Below are positions 45,616 to 56,191 of a stretch of 64,000 nt of DNA, in pieces (within the stretch, counting starts at the first letter, position 1; each line of letters starts with the position of its first letter). The stretch lies in the NCBI RefSeq assembly GCF_000019525.1, contig NC_010506.1, forward strand, positions 3,100,001-3,164,000, written 5' to 3'. This DNA comes from Shewanella woodyi ATCC 51908 (GTDB taxonomy: Bacteria > Pseudomonadota > Gammaproteobacteria > Enterobacterales > Shewanellaceae). The translations under genes and the position numbers were made by a program. The notes beneath the pieces are model-generated. The model was not told the DNA's origin. It did not search any database and saw nothing but the letters and a program-made list of their open reading frames with translations.

Positions 45616-46632
45616 CTATTTTTCTGGTTGAATGATATCAAAATGCCGATAGGCACGATCGGTAGCAATCCTTCCCCTTGGTGTTCGTTGAATAAAGCCC
45701 TGCTGGATCAAAAAAGGCTCTAAAACATCTTCAATCGTTTCACGCTCTTCACCAATCGCAGCAGCCAGATTATCTAAGCCTACTGGTCCACCCATAAATT
45801 TATCTATGATGGCAAGAAGGAGTTTACGATCCATATAATCAAACCCTTCTGAATCAATATCAAGCATATCCAAAGCAAGTTCGGCAACCTGCTTGGTTAT
45901 CTCTCCATCATGTTTTACCTCAGCAAAGTCACGTACACGTCTTAATAAACGGTTAGCGATCCTTGGAGTACCACGTGAACGCCTTGCTAACTCAATGGCA
46001 CCAGCTTCATCAATAGGTAGCTCAAGTACATTTGCTGAACGGGTCACAATTGAACTCAAGTCTTTGACATTGTAAAACTCTAATCGCAGTGGGATCCCAA
46101 ATCTTGCTCTTAATGGGGACGTTAACGCCCCAGCTCGCGTTGTTGCGCCAATTAACGTAAATGGAGGCAGATCTAATTTTATTGAACGTGCAGCAGGACC
46201 TTCACCTATCATAATATCAAGCTGATAATCCTCCATGGCAGGATAGAGGATCTCTTCAACCACAGAACTCAGACGGTGTATTTCATCAATAAACAGCACA
46301 TCGCCAGGTTCGAGGTTAGTCAGCAAGGCTGCCAAATCCCCTGCTTTTTCCAGTACAGGACCGGAGGTTGATTTTATATTAACCCCCATCTCATTAGCTA
46401 CAATCATGGCCAAGGTAGTTTTACCTAAACCTGGCGGACCATAAATCAGCATATGATCAAGCGCTTCATCACGGTTTTGAGCCGCTTGAATAAATATTTT
46501 TAATTGAGCACGGCTGTCATCTTGACCAGTATACTCATCAAGCATCTTAGGGCGCATCGCCCTATCAATCTGCTCATCACGCTCCTCTATGCCTTGAGGC
46601 TCAGCGTGAATTAAACGATCTGCTTCTATCAT
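45616..46632 (-). CDS. ruvB: Holliday junction branch migration helicase RuvB
   Basis: RuvB is the AAA+ hexameric motor that drives branch migration with RuvA. The 338-residue protein has Walker A (G-P-P-G-L-G-K-T) near residue 66, Walker B (L-F-I-D-E-I-H-R-L) near 117, the sensor G-A-T-T-R-A-G near 165 and a C-terminal winged helix ending [10 protein letters not shown]. It lies 18 bp after ruvA on the same strand. Confidence 0.98.
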   Translation of the reverse strand: MIEADRLIHAEPQGIEERDEQIDRAMRPKMLDEYTGQDDSRAQLKIFIQAAQNRDEALDHMLIYGPPGLGKTTLAMIVANEMGVNIKSTSGPVLEKAGDLAALLTNLEPGDVLFIDEIHRLSSVVEEILYPAMEDYQLDIMIGEGPAARSIKLDLPPFTLIGATTRAGALTSPLRARFGIPLRLEFYNVKDLSSIVTRSANVLELPIDEAGAIELARRSRGTPRIANRLLRRVRDFAEVKHDGEITKQVAELALDMLDIDSEGFDYMDRKLLLAIIDKFMGGPVGLDNLAAAIGEERETIEDVLEPFLIQQGFIQRTPRGRIATDRAYRHFDIIQPEK

Positions 46633-46650
46633 CTCTATCTCTATTGATAA

Positions 46651-47268
46651 TTATAACATTGACTTAAGTGACGACTTAATCAAGTCTTCAGAGCTCATGC
46701 CCTCTTTGAATGCCGCAGAAACAGCCTTGCTCGCTTGCGCCGGTTTATAGCCTAACGATAACAGTGCAGCAATAGCATCCTCTTCGGCGGTATTAACCAC
46801 AGGCGCAGGTGTATAGTTGCTTTTAAGCATAAACTCACGTTCACTGCCCGCCGAGGTCTCCAGTAAGCTTTTAAGCTTATCACGCATCTCAACCAATAAC
46901 CTTTCTGCGGTTTTCTTCCCAACACCAGGCAATTTTACTAAGGTCGCAATATCATCTCGCTCAACACAAGCGACAAACTCACCCGCCGTCATCCCTGATA
47001 AAATAGTCAAGCCTAATTTGGGGCCAACACCATTGGTTTTTATCAACAGACGAAAGAGTGCTCTCTCCTGCTTAGTGATAAAGCCGTATAACAGTTGTGC
47101 ATCTTCACGCACCACAAAATGGGTATATATCTGTGCTTCCTGATTGAGATCTGGTAGCTCATAAAAACTGGTCAGTGGCATCTGAACTTCATATCCTAAA
47201 CCAGCCACTTCAAGCAATATCTCTGGTGCTTGTTTCTCAACAAGCACACCGCGTAAACGACCTATCAT
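46651..47268 (-). CDS. ruvA: Holliday junction protein RuvA
   Basis: RuvA binds four-way junctions and recruits RuvB. The 205-residue protein begins M-I-G-R-L-R-G and has two helix-hairpin-helix motifs (V-G-P-K-L-G-L-T and [11 protein letters not shown]). The C-terminal RuvB-binding domain (A-L-L-S-L-G-Y-K-P) is complete. Its ATG overlaps the ruvC end by 4 bp. Confidence 0.98.
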   Translation of the reverse strand: MIGRLRGVLVEKQAPEILLEVAGLGYEVQMPLTSFYELPDLNQEAQIYTHFVVREDAQLLYGFITKQERALFRLLIKTNGVGPKLGLTILSGMTAGEFVACVERDDIATLVKLPGVGKKTAERLLVEMRDKLKSLLETSAGSEREFMLKSNYTPAPVVNTAEEDAIAALLSLGYKPAQASKAVSAAFKEGMSSEDLIKSSLKSML

Positions 47269-47786
47269 CTATAACGTCCATATGTTCGGGTATTAGCTCT
47301 TCCCCCCAAAGAGACAAGGCTCTGGCTCGTGTGAAAATGGCAGATGGCGACGCCTAATGCATCAGCAGCATCGGCTTGTGGAGCCGCGGGGAGTTTCAGG
47401 ATCTGTTGAACCATGTGTTGTACTTGCGTTTTTTCAGCCTTTCCTGTTCCAACAACAGCACTTTTTATCTGGGTTGCAGAATACTCTGCAACAGGAAGAT
47501 CGGCATTCGTCGCGGCAACAATTGCAGCGCCGCGTGCTTGGCCTAATTTAAGTGCTGAGTCGGCATTTTTGGCTAAAAAGACTCGCTCTATGGCGAAAAA
47601 ATTGGGTTGATATTGACGGATAATCTCAGAAACGCCATCAAAAATCTGCTTTAGTCGATAAGGAAAATCATCGGAAGCGGTACGAATACAACCACTTCCT
47701 AAATAGATTTGGCTTCGACCATTACACTGGATCACACCATAGCCTGTGATCCTTGAACCGGGATCGATACCAAGAATTATTGCCAT
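47265..47786 (-). CDS. ruvC: Holliday junction resolvase RuvC
   Basis: RuvC cuts Holliday junctions symmetrically. The 173-residue protein has the four acidic catalytic residues: Asp7 in I-D-P-G-S, Glu in A-I-E-R-V-F, and Asp pair in A-A-D-A-L-G. It lies 3 bp after yebC and overlaps ruvA by 4 bp, forming yebC-ruvC-ruvA-ruvB. Confidence 0.98.
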   Translation of the reverse strand: MAIILGIDPGSRITGYGVIQCNGRSQIYLGSGCIRTASDDFPYRLKQIFDGVSEIIRQYQPNFFAIERVFLAKNADSALKLGQARGAAIVAATNADLPVAEYSATQIKSAVVGTGKAEKTQVQHMVQQILKLPAAPQADAADALGVAICHFHTSQSLVSLGGRANTRTYGRYR

Positions 47787-47789
47787 ATT

Positions 47790-48536
47790 TTATTCTAACG
47801 ATTCCATGATCTCATCTGAGATCTCTGCATTATGATAAACCTCTTGAACATCATCATGATCTTCAAGATTATCAATCAACCGCATAAATTTAGGTGCAGT
47901 ACTGGCATCAAGATCGGCTTTAGTCGACGGGATCATGGTCACTTCAGCATTGACGGATTCAAACCCTGCACTATCGAGTGCATCTTTAACACCACCAAAG
48001 TCTTCTGGTGTAGTAAAGACATCAATTGAACCATCATCATGGGTCACGACATCATCAGCTCCCGCTTCAAGCGCGGCGTCCATAATAGTATCTTCATCAA
48101 TCCCTTCACCGTAAGAGATCACTCCACGCTTATCAAAAAGGTATGAGACTGAACCATCTGTCCCTAAATTGCCGCCTGACTTACTAAAAGCATTACGAAC
48201 GCCGGAAACCGTGCGGTTTTTATTATCTGTCATGGTCTCAACCATCACAGCAGTGCCACCAGGTCCATAACCTTCATACATGATGGTTTCAAGTACTTGA
48301 CCATCAAGTTCACCAGCGCCACGCTTAATTGCACGCTCAACCGTGTCACGGGTCATATTGTTAGATAAGGCTTTATCGATCGCTGCGCGCAGGCGTGGAT
48401 TGGCATCAGCATCTGAACCGCCTTCACGAGCGGCAACAGTTAGCTCACGAATAAATTTGGTAAACAACTTGCCACGTTTTGCATCTTGAGCGGCTTTACG
48501 GTGTTTGATGTTGGCCCATTTACTATGACCTGCCAT
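47790..48536 (-). CDS. yebC: YebC/PmpR-family translation or transcription factor
   Basis: This 248-residue protein begins [16 protein letters not shown], the family start. YebC-family proteins act as transcription regulators and have been linked to translation of proline stretches. Its position just before ruvC is conserved in Gammaproteobacteria. An aspS terminator lies upstream, so yebC-ruvCAB has its own promoter region of only about 50 bp. Confidence 0.96.
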   Translation of the reverse strand: MAGHSKWANIKHRKAAQDAKRGKLFTKFIRELTVAAREGGSDADANPRLRAAIDKALSNNMTRDTVERAIKRGAGELDGQVLETIMYEGYGPGGTAVMVETMTDNKNRTVSGVRNAFSKSGGNLGTDGSVSYLFDKRGVISYGEGIDEDTIMDAALEAGADDVVTHDDGSIDVFTTPEDFGGVKDALDSAGFESVNAEVTMIPSTKADLDASTAPKFMRLIDNLEDHDDVQEVYHNAEISDEIMESLE

Positions 48537-48586
48537 ACTTCATTCCCCTTATCGAAACTGTCTCTAATTCTAGCTAAAATACGCTT

Positions 48587-48615
48587 AAAAAAGCCGAGAT
48601 AAACTCGGCTTTTTT
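48587..48615 (-). terminator. Rho-independent terminator of aspS
   Basis: A 12-bp stem (AAAAAAGCCGAG / CTCGGCTTTTTT) closes a 5-base loop, 4 bp past the aspS stop. A/T runs allow action on both strands. Confidence 0.92.
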
Positions 48616-48618
48616 GCT

Positions 48619-50406
48619 TTATGCTTGCTCTTCTTTACTCTCTTGGTTTTCGATAACCTCAATACCAAGTTCAATGAGTTGTGCGGGATTTGCAAACCCC
48701 GGCGCATTGGTAAGCGGACACGCTGCTGTGGTGGTCTTAGGAAATGCCATCACATCACGAATAGAGCTTGCCCCAGTCATCAACATGATGATGCGATCTA
48801 ACCCGAAAGCAAGTCCCGCATGAGGAGGCGTACCATAACGTAGCGCTTCAAGTAGGAAACCAAACTTCTCATTTGCTTCCTCCTCTTCGATACCTAAGAT
48901 ACGAAATACTGCCGATTGCATCTCACTATTGTGAATACGCACAGAACCACCACCTAGCTCACAGCCATTTAGGACCATGTCATAAGCATCAGAGATAGCA
49001 GCAGTTGGATCCGCTTCAAGTTGCTCAGGGCTGATGCCTGTTGGCGCAGTGAACGGGTGATGCATTGCATGTAAGCCGCCATCAGATGTTCTTTCAAACA
49101 TAGGGAAATCAACAACCCAAAGTGGTTTCCACTCGCCTTGTAGTAAGTCAAAGTCTTCGCCAGCTTTAAGACGAAGTGCGCCCATAGCTTCTGCAACTAT
49201 GTTCGCTTTATCTGCGCCAAATAGGATTAGATCGCCTGTTTGTGCGCCAGTACGATCAAGTAACGCTTTAACCACGTCTTCGCTTAGGAACTTTAGTACT
49301 GGAGACTGAATGCCTTCCATGCCTTGGTCAAGATCATTAACCTTCATCCAAGCCAGACCTTTGGCACCGTAAATAGTCACATACTTAGCGTATTCATCTA
49401 ACTGCTTACGTGACAGTTTAGCGCCACCAGGAATGCTTAGTACTGCAACGCGACCTTCTGGATCGTTTGCAGGGCCATTAAATACTGCAAACTCAACCTC
49501 TTTAACGATATCTGCGATATCAATCAGCTCTAGCGGGTTACGTAAATCAGGCTTGTCTGAGCCAAAACGACGCATCGCTTCTGCAAAAGTCATCTTAGGG
49601 AATTCGCCTAAGTCGACATTTAATAGGTCATTAAAGAGACCGCGAACCATCTCTTCAGTTTTAGCCATCACTTGCTCAGATGACATAAATGAAGTTTCGA
49701 TATCTATCTGAGTAAATTCAGGTTGACGGTCAGCACGTAAGTCTTCATCACGGAAACACTTAACAATCTGATAGTAACGATCAAAGCCTGACATCATCAA
49801 CAACTGCTTAAAGAGTTGTGGTGACTGTGGCAACGCAAAAAATTGACCTTTATATGTGCGGCTAGGCACTAGATAGTCACGGGCACCTTCAGGTGTCGCC
49901 TTAGTCAAAATAGGGGTTTCGATATCTAGGAAGCCACTGTCATCAAGGAAACGACGAACTGCACTGGTCACTTTAGAGCGAAATACAATACGATCAGCCA
50001 TCTCAGGGCGGCGTAGATCTAAATAACGGTATTTTAATCTTTGCTCTTCAGTGTTGTGCTGATTCTTATCCATGTTAATCGGCAAAGGCGCTGAGCTGTT
50101 TAGAATAGTTAAGCCTTTACCTAAGATCTCAATCCCACCGGTACGCATATCCTGATTAACTTGACTATCTGGACGCGCACGAACTAAACCGGTTACCTGA
50201 ACACAAAATTCACTGCGTAGTGTACTTGCGACATCGAACACCTCAGGTAAGTCAGGATCATAAACAACCTGAACTATGCCTTCTCTATCACGTAGATCAA
50301 GAAAAACAACCCCGCCTAAATCACGACTACGGTTTACCCAACCTACTAAGGTTACTTCTTGTCCAACGTGAGACTTATTAACGTCTCCACAATATTGACT
50401 GCGCAT
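48619..50406 (-). CDS. aspS: Aspartate-tRNA ligase
   Basis: AspS charges tRNA-Asp. The 595-residue protein is bacterial-type with an N-terminal OB fold ([13 protein letters not shown]), class II motif 2 ([14 protein letters not shown]) near residue 217, the GAD insertion (about 290-420) and motif 3 (G-L-A-F-G-L-D-R) near 537. Upstream of yebC-ruvCAB is a usual place. Confidence 0.98.
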   Translation of the reverse strand: MRSQYCGDVNKSHVGQEVTLVGWVNRSRDLGGVVFLDLRDREGIVQVVYDPDLPEVFDVASTLRSEFCVQVTGLVRARPDSQVNQDMRTGGIEILGKGLTILNSSAPLPINMDKNQHNTEEQRLKYRYLDLRRPEMADRIVFRSKVTSAVRRFLDDSGFLDIETPILTKATPEGARDYLVPSRTYKGQFFALPQSPQLFKQLLMMSGFDRYYQIVKCFRDEDLRADRQPEFTQIDIETSFMSSEQVMAKTEEMVRGLFNDLLNVDLGEFPKMTFAEAMRRFGSDKPDLRNPLELIDIADIVKEVEFAVFNGPANDPEGRVAVLSIPGGAKLSRKQLDEYAKYVTIYGAKGLAWMKVNDLDQGMEGIQSPVLKFLSEDVVKALLDRTGAQTGDLILFGADKANIVAEAMGALRLKAGEDFDLLQGEWKPLWVVDFPMFERTSDGGLHAMHHPFTAPTGISPEQLEADPTAAISDAYDMVLNGCELGGGSVRIHNSEMQSAVFRILGIEEEEANEKFGFLLEALRYGTPPHAGLAFGLDRIIMLMTGASSIRDVMAFPKTTTAACPLTNAPGFANPAQLIELGIEVIENQESKEEQA

Positions 50407-50577
50407 CTAACTCTTTCCTTTATCCGCAAACCGATGGCTGAGGAATATTCTAAACAACACAAAAGCGGCATTATAGTTAAATATTGCCGATTAAAAAACA
50501 ACTTCACCGTTAGTCGGCTAAGTATCACTCAATTGTTTGACTAAACACACTCACAGGATGCATTTATTGCACTATTA

Positions 50578-53394
50578 TCATGATGATTTATAACAATTTC
50601 CACCACTTTTTTTCGCCCTAGACATTAATTCATCCGCGGTTTTCAATAACTCGACAGCCACATCACCATCAGCTGGGTACATGGCAATACCAATATTGGT
50701 GATCACATTCACATCAATCTGTTCAATTTCGAAAGATTTTGAAAGGTTACTGATGATGGTTTCAGCAACCTGACACACAATATCTAAGTCTTTAGTGCGA
50801 TTTAAAATCACCACAAACTCATCACTGGAAAAGCGTGCCACGGTATCTGAGCGACGCACCGATTGCCTTAACCCTTGAGCCAACTTTTTCATCAGCTGAT
50901 CGCCCACCTGATGGCCTAATTCGGTATTAACAGATTTTACTCCGCTAAAATCTATAAATAGCACAGCAAACATACCAAGCTCGCGAGCATGGAGTAAAAT
51001 CGCCTGTTCTAGCCTATCATCCAACAGTGAACGATTCGGCAGAAGAGTTAAGGTATCATAATTTGTCAGGTGCAAAAGCTTCTCTTCTAGCTCTTTTCGC
51101 TTTTTTACCTCTTTAGAGAGTAAAAATTTCACGAAGATAAAGAGAGTGACAAAAATTATCAGGAAAACACAGATAATCATACACGCCCAATAACCTACTC
51201 TTGAAGGCTCAGCAGCGGTTTTTGACACCCAATTTCGGTAGATGTCTTGACGCATTGGTTGATTAACACCGCTCAATACCTGATTAATCAAGGGCACTAG
51301 TCTTGCTCTATCTGGGTGAACTCCAAAATGACTATGCTGTTCAGAGAAATCGGCCAAAACCGACATTTTCAGCTGGTTAACCTGCTGAAGCTTCAATTGA
51401 GCGGCCATATTAATGACTTTTTCAATAAAGGCATCAGCGAGACCATCAGAGACAGCTTTCAATCCCGCTTCAGTATCTGCAACTAACACTAACTCTATGC
51501 CATATTCGGACCCTAACAGCTCGTTGATCAGCTGGTAACCCTCAACAATTGCCACCCTTTGACCCGATAACTGTTGAATATTAAAGACAGATTCTTTATC
51601 AATTCCCGTCGCTAAGGCCCACGGCGATGGCCAATAAGGTTCACTGAATAGTAGCTGCCTTGAGCGGTCTTGAGTTTTAGCTACACTCCCTGCAAGTTCG
51701 ACCTCACCTTTGAGTAGTGCAGAGATCAAGCTCTGCCAATTTGGATACTCAACGGCTTCAACTTCGATTGCTAATTTATCTTGTAAGAGCTCTACAAGTT
51801 CGCTGTTTACACCAGAAAAAATGCCAGCTTGATTAGTAAATTCCATCGGTTTCCAGTTAGCCAGATAACCGACCTTCAAAGGGGGCATATTCGCAAGATA
51901 CGCCTTATCCTGCTCAGATATTTCAAGTAGATGTACCTTATCGGTATAGATCCGATTGTTACTGTCTAATACCCATTTTTGCTCTATTTCTGCAAACTCT
52001 TCTTGGCTGATTAATGCAAACCCCTGCTTAATCCGCTTTGATAGTCCACTGTTTCCTACTTGGGAGAGAACAAAGATATCGGTATTAAACTCTAAGTCCA
52101 TAAACTGATAGAAATCAGGCCCAACCCCCTTTTGAACTAAGTAGTGCTGAGTCCATGCAGAAGAAGCAACAAAGCTTGAAATGTTCCCTGCTTGAGCAGC
52201 TTCTATCATGGCATCGACAGAGTCATACAGTTTCAATTCGGCTTCTGGAAATGTCTGCTTTAATTTATCTAAGTAAGGCGCTGTAGGTACCGCACCTATA
52301 CGGGTGTGGTTTATCGCTGACAAGGTATCAATAGGCGCACCGACACTAAATAAACGGCTTTTCACTTGATACAGAAGCTGCAACCTTTGTAAACCAGTAT
52401 TAAGGGCATCACTTTCGGGATAACCAATATGAACATCTGCTTTACCTTTGCGGACAAAATCCAGTGAACTATTCATATCACCAGTGGCGTAGCTGACTGG
52501 GATCCCAGTTTTCTCAGACCATAAATCCCAGATATCAACATATAAACCATGTGGTCTGCCATCAACACCTAAATTGACATAAGGTTCGATATTTAACGTT
52601 GCTGCAATTCTTACTCCCTCTTGCTCCTGAGCAATGCCTAGCCAGTGCGCCTCAATCTCTCTAATACGCGCGTTATCTAGCAGAGAAAAACCTGAATTGA
52701 TCTTAGCTAATAGTTGAGTCTCTCCATGTTTAACCGCGGGACTTAACCCCACCTGTTTTATCAGTAAACGACTCCTATTAGGAAATAGCTCTGCAATCTG
52801 ACGACTGGTCTTACTGCTTTTTATCTGCCCTTCCATCCCAGCAAATACCAACACTTCACCAATAAGCGCAGCCTGTAACAACGCATTGCGGTTTTTGTAA
52901 TACTTAAATGTCAGCTTCGGTGAAAGTGCCAATAACGAAGCCTCATGGGAAGAGCCTGAGACTATGCCCACATGATAAGGCTGAAGCTCTTCTATGTTGT
53001 GCTTTTTATTTAGCGTCTTATGCAGATACAGATGAGTATTAACTGTTGAAATTGGCGTTGCAAAATCGAAGCGTTGCAGACGCTTATCTGTTACTGCCAT
53101 GCCAATATGTACACTGGCTTGACCTGAGTCGAGCTGTTCAAGCCCCTCTTTCCAATGCCGGGCAACGAAGACGACTTCCTCACCGACTTGCTGTGACCAC
53201 GCTCTCCATAGATCAACCAGTAAGCCTTCGGACTCTCCCGTCTCTCCAATAAACTGGTAAGGGTAACTGTCGGCGCCCATCACAATGACTAGTGGCTTTT
53301 TATCATTAGCGGCGAGTACAGATGTGAATAAAAGAAAAAAGAAAACGCTCAAACATCTAATAAATAATTTCAAATCCAATTCCCGAAAGGTCAC
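50578..53394 (-). CDS. Sensor with three tandem solute-binding domains and a degenerate GGDEF domain
   Basis: This is a 938-residue membrane protein. A signal segment (about 8-28) is followed by three consecutive periplasmic SBP_bac_3-type domains (about 32-255, 262-475, 505-725), a transmembrane helix (about 735-760), and a GGDEF domain (about 780-935). Each periplasmic domain repeats the pattern of an aromatic-rich start, D-x-W and an internal G-x-x-D segment. The GGDEF signature reads S-S-D-E-F, so cyclase activity is doubtful. The listed start is GTG at 53394; a TTG at 53373 with GGGA upstream gives a cleaner signal peptide. It is transcribed alone between aspS and cmoA. Ligands are unknown, probably amino acids or similar. 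Confidence 0.88.
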   Translation of the reverse strand: MTFRELDLKLFIRCLSVFFFLLFTSVLAANDKKPLVIVMGADSYPYQFIGETGESEGLLVDLWRAWSQQVGEEVVFVARHWKEGLEQLDSGQASVHIGMAVTDKRLQRFDFATPISTVNTHLYLHKTLNKKHNIEELQPYHVGIVSGSSHEASLLALSPKLTFKYYKNRNALLQAALIGEVLVFAGMEGQIKSSKTSRQIAELFPNRSRLLIKQVGLSPAVKHGETQLLAKINSGFSLLDNARIREIEAHWLGIAQEQEGVRIAATLNIEPYVNLGVDGRPHGLYVDIWDLWSEKTGIPVSYATGDMNSSLDFVRKGKADVHIGYPESDALNTGLQRLQLLYQVKSRLFSVGAPIDTLSAINHTRIGAVPTAPYLDKLKQTFPEAELKLYDSVDAMIEAAQAGNISSFVASSAWTQHYLVQKGVGPDFYQFMDLEFNTDIFVLSQVGNSGLSKRIKQGFALISQEEFAEIEQKWVLDSNNRIYTDKVHLLEISEQDKAYLANMPPLKVGYLANWKPMEFTNQAGIFSGVNSELVELLQDKLAIEVEAVEYPNWQSLISALLKGEVELAGSVAKTQDRSRQLLFSEPYWPSPWALATGIDKESVFNIQQLSGQRVAIVEGYQLINELLGSEYGIELVLVADTEAGLKAVSDGLADAFIEKVINMAAQLKLQQVNQLKMSVLADFSEQHSHFGVHPDRARLVPLINQVLSGVNQPMRQDIYRNWVSKTAAEPSRVGYWACMIICVFLIIFVTLFIFVKFLLSKEVKKRKELEEKLLHLTNYDTLTLLPNRSLLDDRLEQAILLHARELGMFAVLFIDFSGVKSVNTELGHQVGDQLMKKLAQGLRQSVRRSDTVARFSSDEFVVILNRTKDLDIVCQVAETIISNLSKSFEIEQIDVNVITNIGIAMYPADGDVAVELLKTADELMSRAKKSGGNCYKSS

Positions 53395-53522
53395 AAAACT
53401 GTAAATGCGATGTTGCTTTTACGCTATTAGACAAAATTTTATGGAAAATTTCCAGTAGCAGACTTGCTGCTAACAGCTATGTTTCGTTAGAATGACACGT
53501 TGAATTTACACATTTAAATCGA

Positions 53523-54254
53523 ATGAACTCTTCTCAAGATACTATCTACGCACAAGCATGTGAAAACATTAGTGACTTTCAGTTCGACGAAAAAGTCGCT
53601 GGTGTGTTTAATGACATGATCCGTCGCTCCGTACCAGGTTACGGTCAAATCATTCAAACACTTGGGGAACTGGCCCATAAATATGTTACGCCAGACAGCC
53701 ATGTCTACGACTTAGGTTGTTCACTCGGCGCAGCAACATTAAGCATTCGTCGCAAAATAGGTTCACGTAACTGTACCATCATTGCCGTCGATAATAGCCA
53801 GTCAATGATTGAGCGTTGTCAGGAAAATTTGGGGGCTTATGTCAGTGACACCCCTGTTGATCTTGTCTGTGGCGACATACGAGATATCAAGATTGAGAAT
53901 GCTTCTATGGTCGTGCTTAACTTTACCATGCAGTTTTTAGCACCTAACGACAGAGATGCATTAGTCAATAAGATATACAAAGGCTTAAAACCTGGCGGTA
54001 TTCTAGTACTATCTGAGAAGTTAAACTTTGAGGACAGTTCAGTCCAAAGTCTACTTGATGATCTTCACCTCGACTTTAAAAGAGCCAATGGTTACAGTGA
54101 ATTAGAAATAAGTCAAAAGCGTAGTTCACTAGAGCATGTCATGAAACCAGATACCTTAGCGCAACACGAAATGCGATTAAAAGCCCAAGGCTTTACCCAC
54201 TTCAACTTGTGGTTTCAATGCTTCAACTTTGCCTCTATGGTTGCAATCAAGTGA
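53523..54254 (+). CDS. cmoA: Carboxy-S-adenosyl-L-methionine synthase
   Basis: CmoA makes carboxy-SAM from SAM and prephenate for the cmo5U34 modification of tRNA wobble uridine. The 243-residue class I methyltransferase-fold protein has motif [14 protein letters not shown] near residue 63 and a V-L-N-F-T-M-Q-F-L segment typical of CmoA. It precedes cmoB on the same strand with a 91-bp gap that carries a hairpin. Confidence 0.96.
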   Translation: MNSSQDTIYAQACENISDFQFDEKVAGVFNDMIRRSVPGYGQIIQTLGELAHKYVTPDSHVYDLGCSLGAATLSIRRKIGSRNCTIIAVDNSQSMIERCQENLGAYVSDTPVDLVCGDIRDIKIENASMVVLNFTMQFLAPNDRDALVNKIYKGLKPGGILVLSEKLNFEDSSVQSLLDDLHLDFKRANGYSELEISQKRSSLEHVMKPDTLAQHEMRLKAQGFTHFNLWFQCFNFASMVAIK

Positions 54255-54275
54255 TACCTGTTCACCCATTAATAC

Positions 54276-54300
54276 AAGGAGAGCCAACTAAGCTCTCCTT
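54276..54300 (+). terminator. Hairpin between cmoA and cmoB
   Basis: A 9-bp stem (AAGGAGAGC / GCTCTCCTT) closes a 7-base loop. The T run after it is poor, so it may attenuate rather than stop transcription into cmoB. Confidence 0.45.
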
Positions 54301-54345
54301 AACATCTATGCTTTATTCTCATACTCCTTTAAAAGGTGGCATTAA

Positions 54346-55338
54346 GTGATCAGTTTTAGCTCATTTTATAAAAAAATTGCGGATTCGAGCCTTCAACATT
54401 GGCTTGAAACACTGCCTGCTATCTTAGGCCAGTGGCAACGTGAACATAAACACGGCACCTTGCCTAAATGGGAGAAAGTACTAAACAAACTCCATTACCC
54501 TAATCCTGACACATTAGAACTAAAAGACTCAGTAACCATAGGCAGCGGTCAGCAACTCACCTCTGGGGAGCAGCAGAAGCTGGAAAACTTGCTGAGAATT
54601 TTTCAACCTTGGCGCAAAGGGCCTTTCTCGGTTCATGGTATTAACATAGATACAGAGTGGCGTTCAGACTGGAAGTGGGAGCGTATTCTTCCTCACCTTT
54701 CCCCTCTTAACAATCGAACCGTATTAGATGTAGGGTGTGGTAGTGGTTATCACATGTGGCGCATGTTAGGAGAAGGGGCGAATCATGTTGTCGGCATTGA
54801 CCCATCAACCCTATTTCTTTGCCAATTTGAAGCCATTAAACGTTTAGCGGGTGAAGAGCAGCCCATCCACCTCTTACCCTTAGGCATAGAAGAATTGCCA
54901 CCGTTAGATGCTTTTGACACCGTATTCTCTATGGGTGTTTTGTATCACAGACGTTCTCCCATTGATCATTTGTTACAACTTAGGGATCAATTGCGAACAG
55001 GTGGTGAACTGGTTTTAGAAACATTAGTTATCGACGGTGACGAAAATACGGTTCTGGTGCCAGAAGATAGATATGGCAAAATGAATAATGTATGGTTTCT
55101 TCCCTCTGCTGCGGCATTGGCACTTTGGCTAAAGAAAGCTGACTTTGTAGATATTAGATGCGTTGATATCGATGTGACATCACTTGCAGAGCAAAGAAGC
55201 ACTGATTGGATGCCAAATGAGTCGCTGGTCGACTACCTTGATCCAAGCAATATTGATCTGACAGTAGAGGGGTACCCTGCGCCTAAACGTGCAACGTTTA
55301 TCGCAACTAAAAATCAACCCAATAAAGATCTGATCTAA
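54346..55338 (+). CDS. cmoB: tRNA U34 carboxymethyltransferase
   Basis: CmoB transfers the carboxymethyl group from carboxy-SAM to 5-hydroxyuridine-34 of tRNA. The 330-residue protein has the CmoB N-terminal region (W-L-E-T-L-P-A, R-K-G-P-F) and a SAM motif [14 protein letters not shown] near residue 128, with [10 protein letters not shown] after it. The start is GTG at 54346, with AGGTGG upstream. Confidence 0.96.
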   Translation: MISFSSFYKKIADSSLQHWLETLPAILGQWQREHKHGTLPKWEKVLNKLHYPNPDTLELKDSVTIGSGQQLTSGEQQKLENLLRIFQPWRKGPFSVHGINIDTEWRSDWKWERILPHLSPLNNRTVLDVGCGSGYHMWRMLGEGANHVVGIDPSTLFLCQFEAIKRLAGEEQPIHLLPLGIEELPPLDAFDTVFSMGVLYHRRSPIDHLLQLRDQLRTGGELVLETLVIDGDENTVLVPEDRYGKMNNVWFLPSAAALALWLKKADFVDIRCVDIDVTSLAEQRSTDWMPNESLVDYLDPSNIDLTVEGYPAPKRATFIATKNQPNKDLI

Positions 55339-55434
55339 CAAGCTAGCTTATCCACTTTGGCTAGAGTCAAAGTGATAAATATGGCTAAAGAAGTTATTTT
55401 TACAGAACAAATACATAAGTAAATGGGAAGCACT

Positions 55435-56181
55435 ATGTTTAAACAGATAATCTGTATTGCGATAGCAGCGGGACTAACCGGTTGTGCAGCGACATCTCAG
55501 GAAAACGCAAACTTACCTAAACCAGTAGATGTTACTGTGTTAGACACAAGTTTAGCGCGACAACAAGCAGATTTGATTCAGATCATGGATGACAGTAACA
55601 CCGCTCAATCAGCTGCAATTTCAGGACTATCAAAACAGATTGTCTCTTTAGAGAAGAAGCTTTCAACACTTAAACTATCACCTGAAGAAAAAGTTGTCCC
55701 AGTCGCGCTCGATTGTCCTCCCTCACCTCTAGCCGGTAAGTTTCTTCTTGGTGCTATTGAAAATGTCTTTGTTGAGGAGGTAAAAGCCAGTTTCAATACT
55801 CGTATTGATACTGGTGCAGAGTCATCATCCCTTGATGCCCGTAACATCATTCTATTTGAACGTGATGGAAAGCAATGGGTTAGATTTGATGTATTTACAT
55901 TAGGCGAAGATGCACCAGCACAAACCTTTGAATCAAAAGTAGAACGCTTTGTCAGAATTAAGCAAGATTCAGATGAAAAAACCGATCGCCGACCTGTTAT
56001 TCACGCGCATCTGAAGATTGGCCAATACTCGGCTGAGACGGATCTTAACTTAGTCGATCGCAGTCACTTAGATTTCCCGCTTCTACTCGGTCGTAAATTT
56101 ATGCAAGATATCGCTGTCGTTGATGTAGGACAGACCTATATTCATGGCAAAAAGAAGCCAGCTGTAGAATCAGCTAAATAG
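55435..56181 (+). CDS. Retropepsin-like lipoprotein (ATP-dependent zinc protease family)
   Basis: With the ATG at 55435 (GGGAAG upstream) the product is 248 residues and starts with a lipoprotein signal ending L-T-G-C, so it is likely anchored in the periplasm. An earlier ATG at 55423 adds 4 residues. After a coiled region, the protease domain shows R-I-D-T-G-A-E-S-S-S, the aspartic retropepsin D-T-G-A motif, and F-P-L-L-L-G-R-K-F-M near the end. The family (PF05618 type) was named a zinc protease, but the motif points to an aspartic protease. It is the first gene of a five-gene unit, 10 bp before the next gene. Confidence 0.85.
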   Translation: MFKQIICIAIAAGLTGCAATSQENANLPKPVDVTVLDTSLARQQADLIQIMDDSNTAQSAAISGLSKQIVSLEKKLSTLKLSPEEKVVPVALDCPPSPLAGKFLLGAIENVFVEEVKASFNTRIDTGAESSSLDARNIILFERDGKQWVRFDVFTLGEDAPAQTFESKVERFVRIKQDSDEKTDRRPVIHAHLKIGQYSAETDLNLVDRSHLDFPLLLGRKFMQDIAVVDVGQTYIHGKKKPAVESAK

Positions 56182-56191
56182 GAATTTGTAA

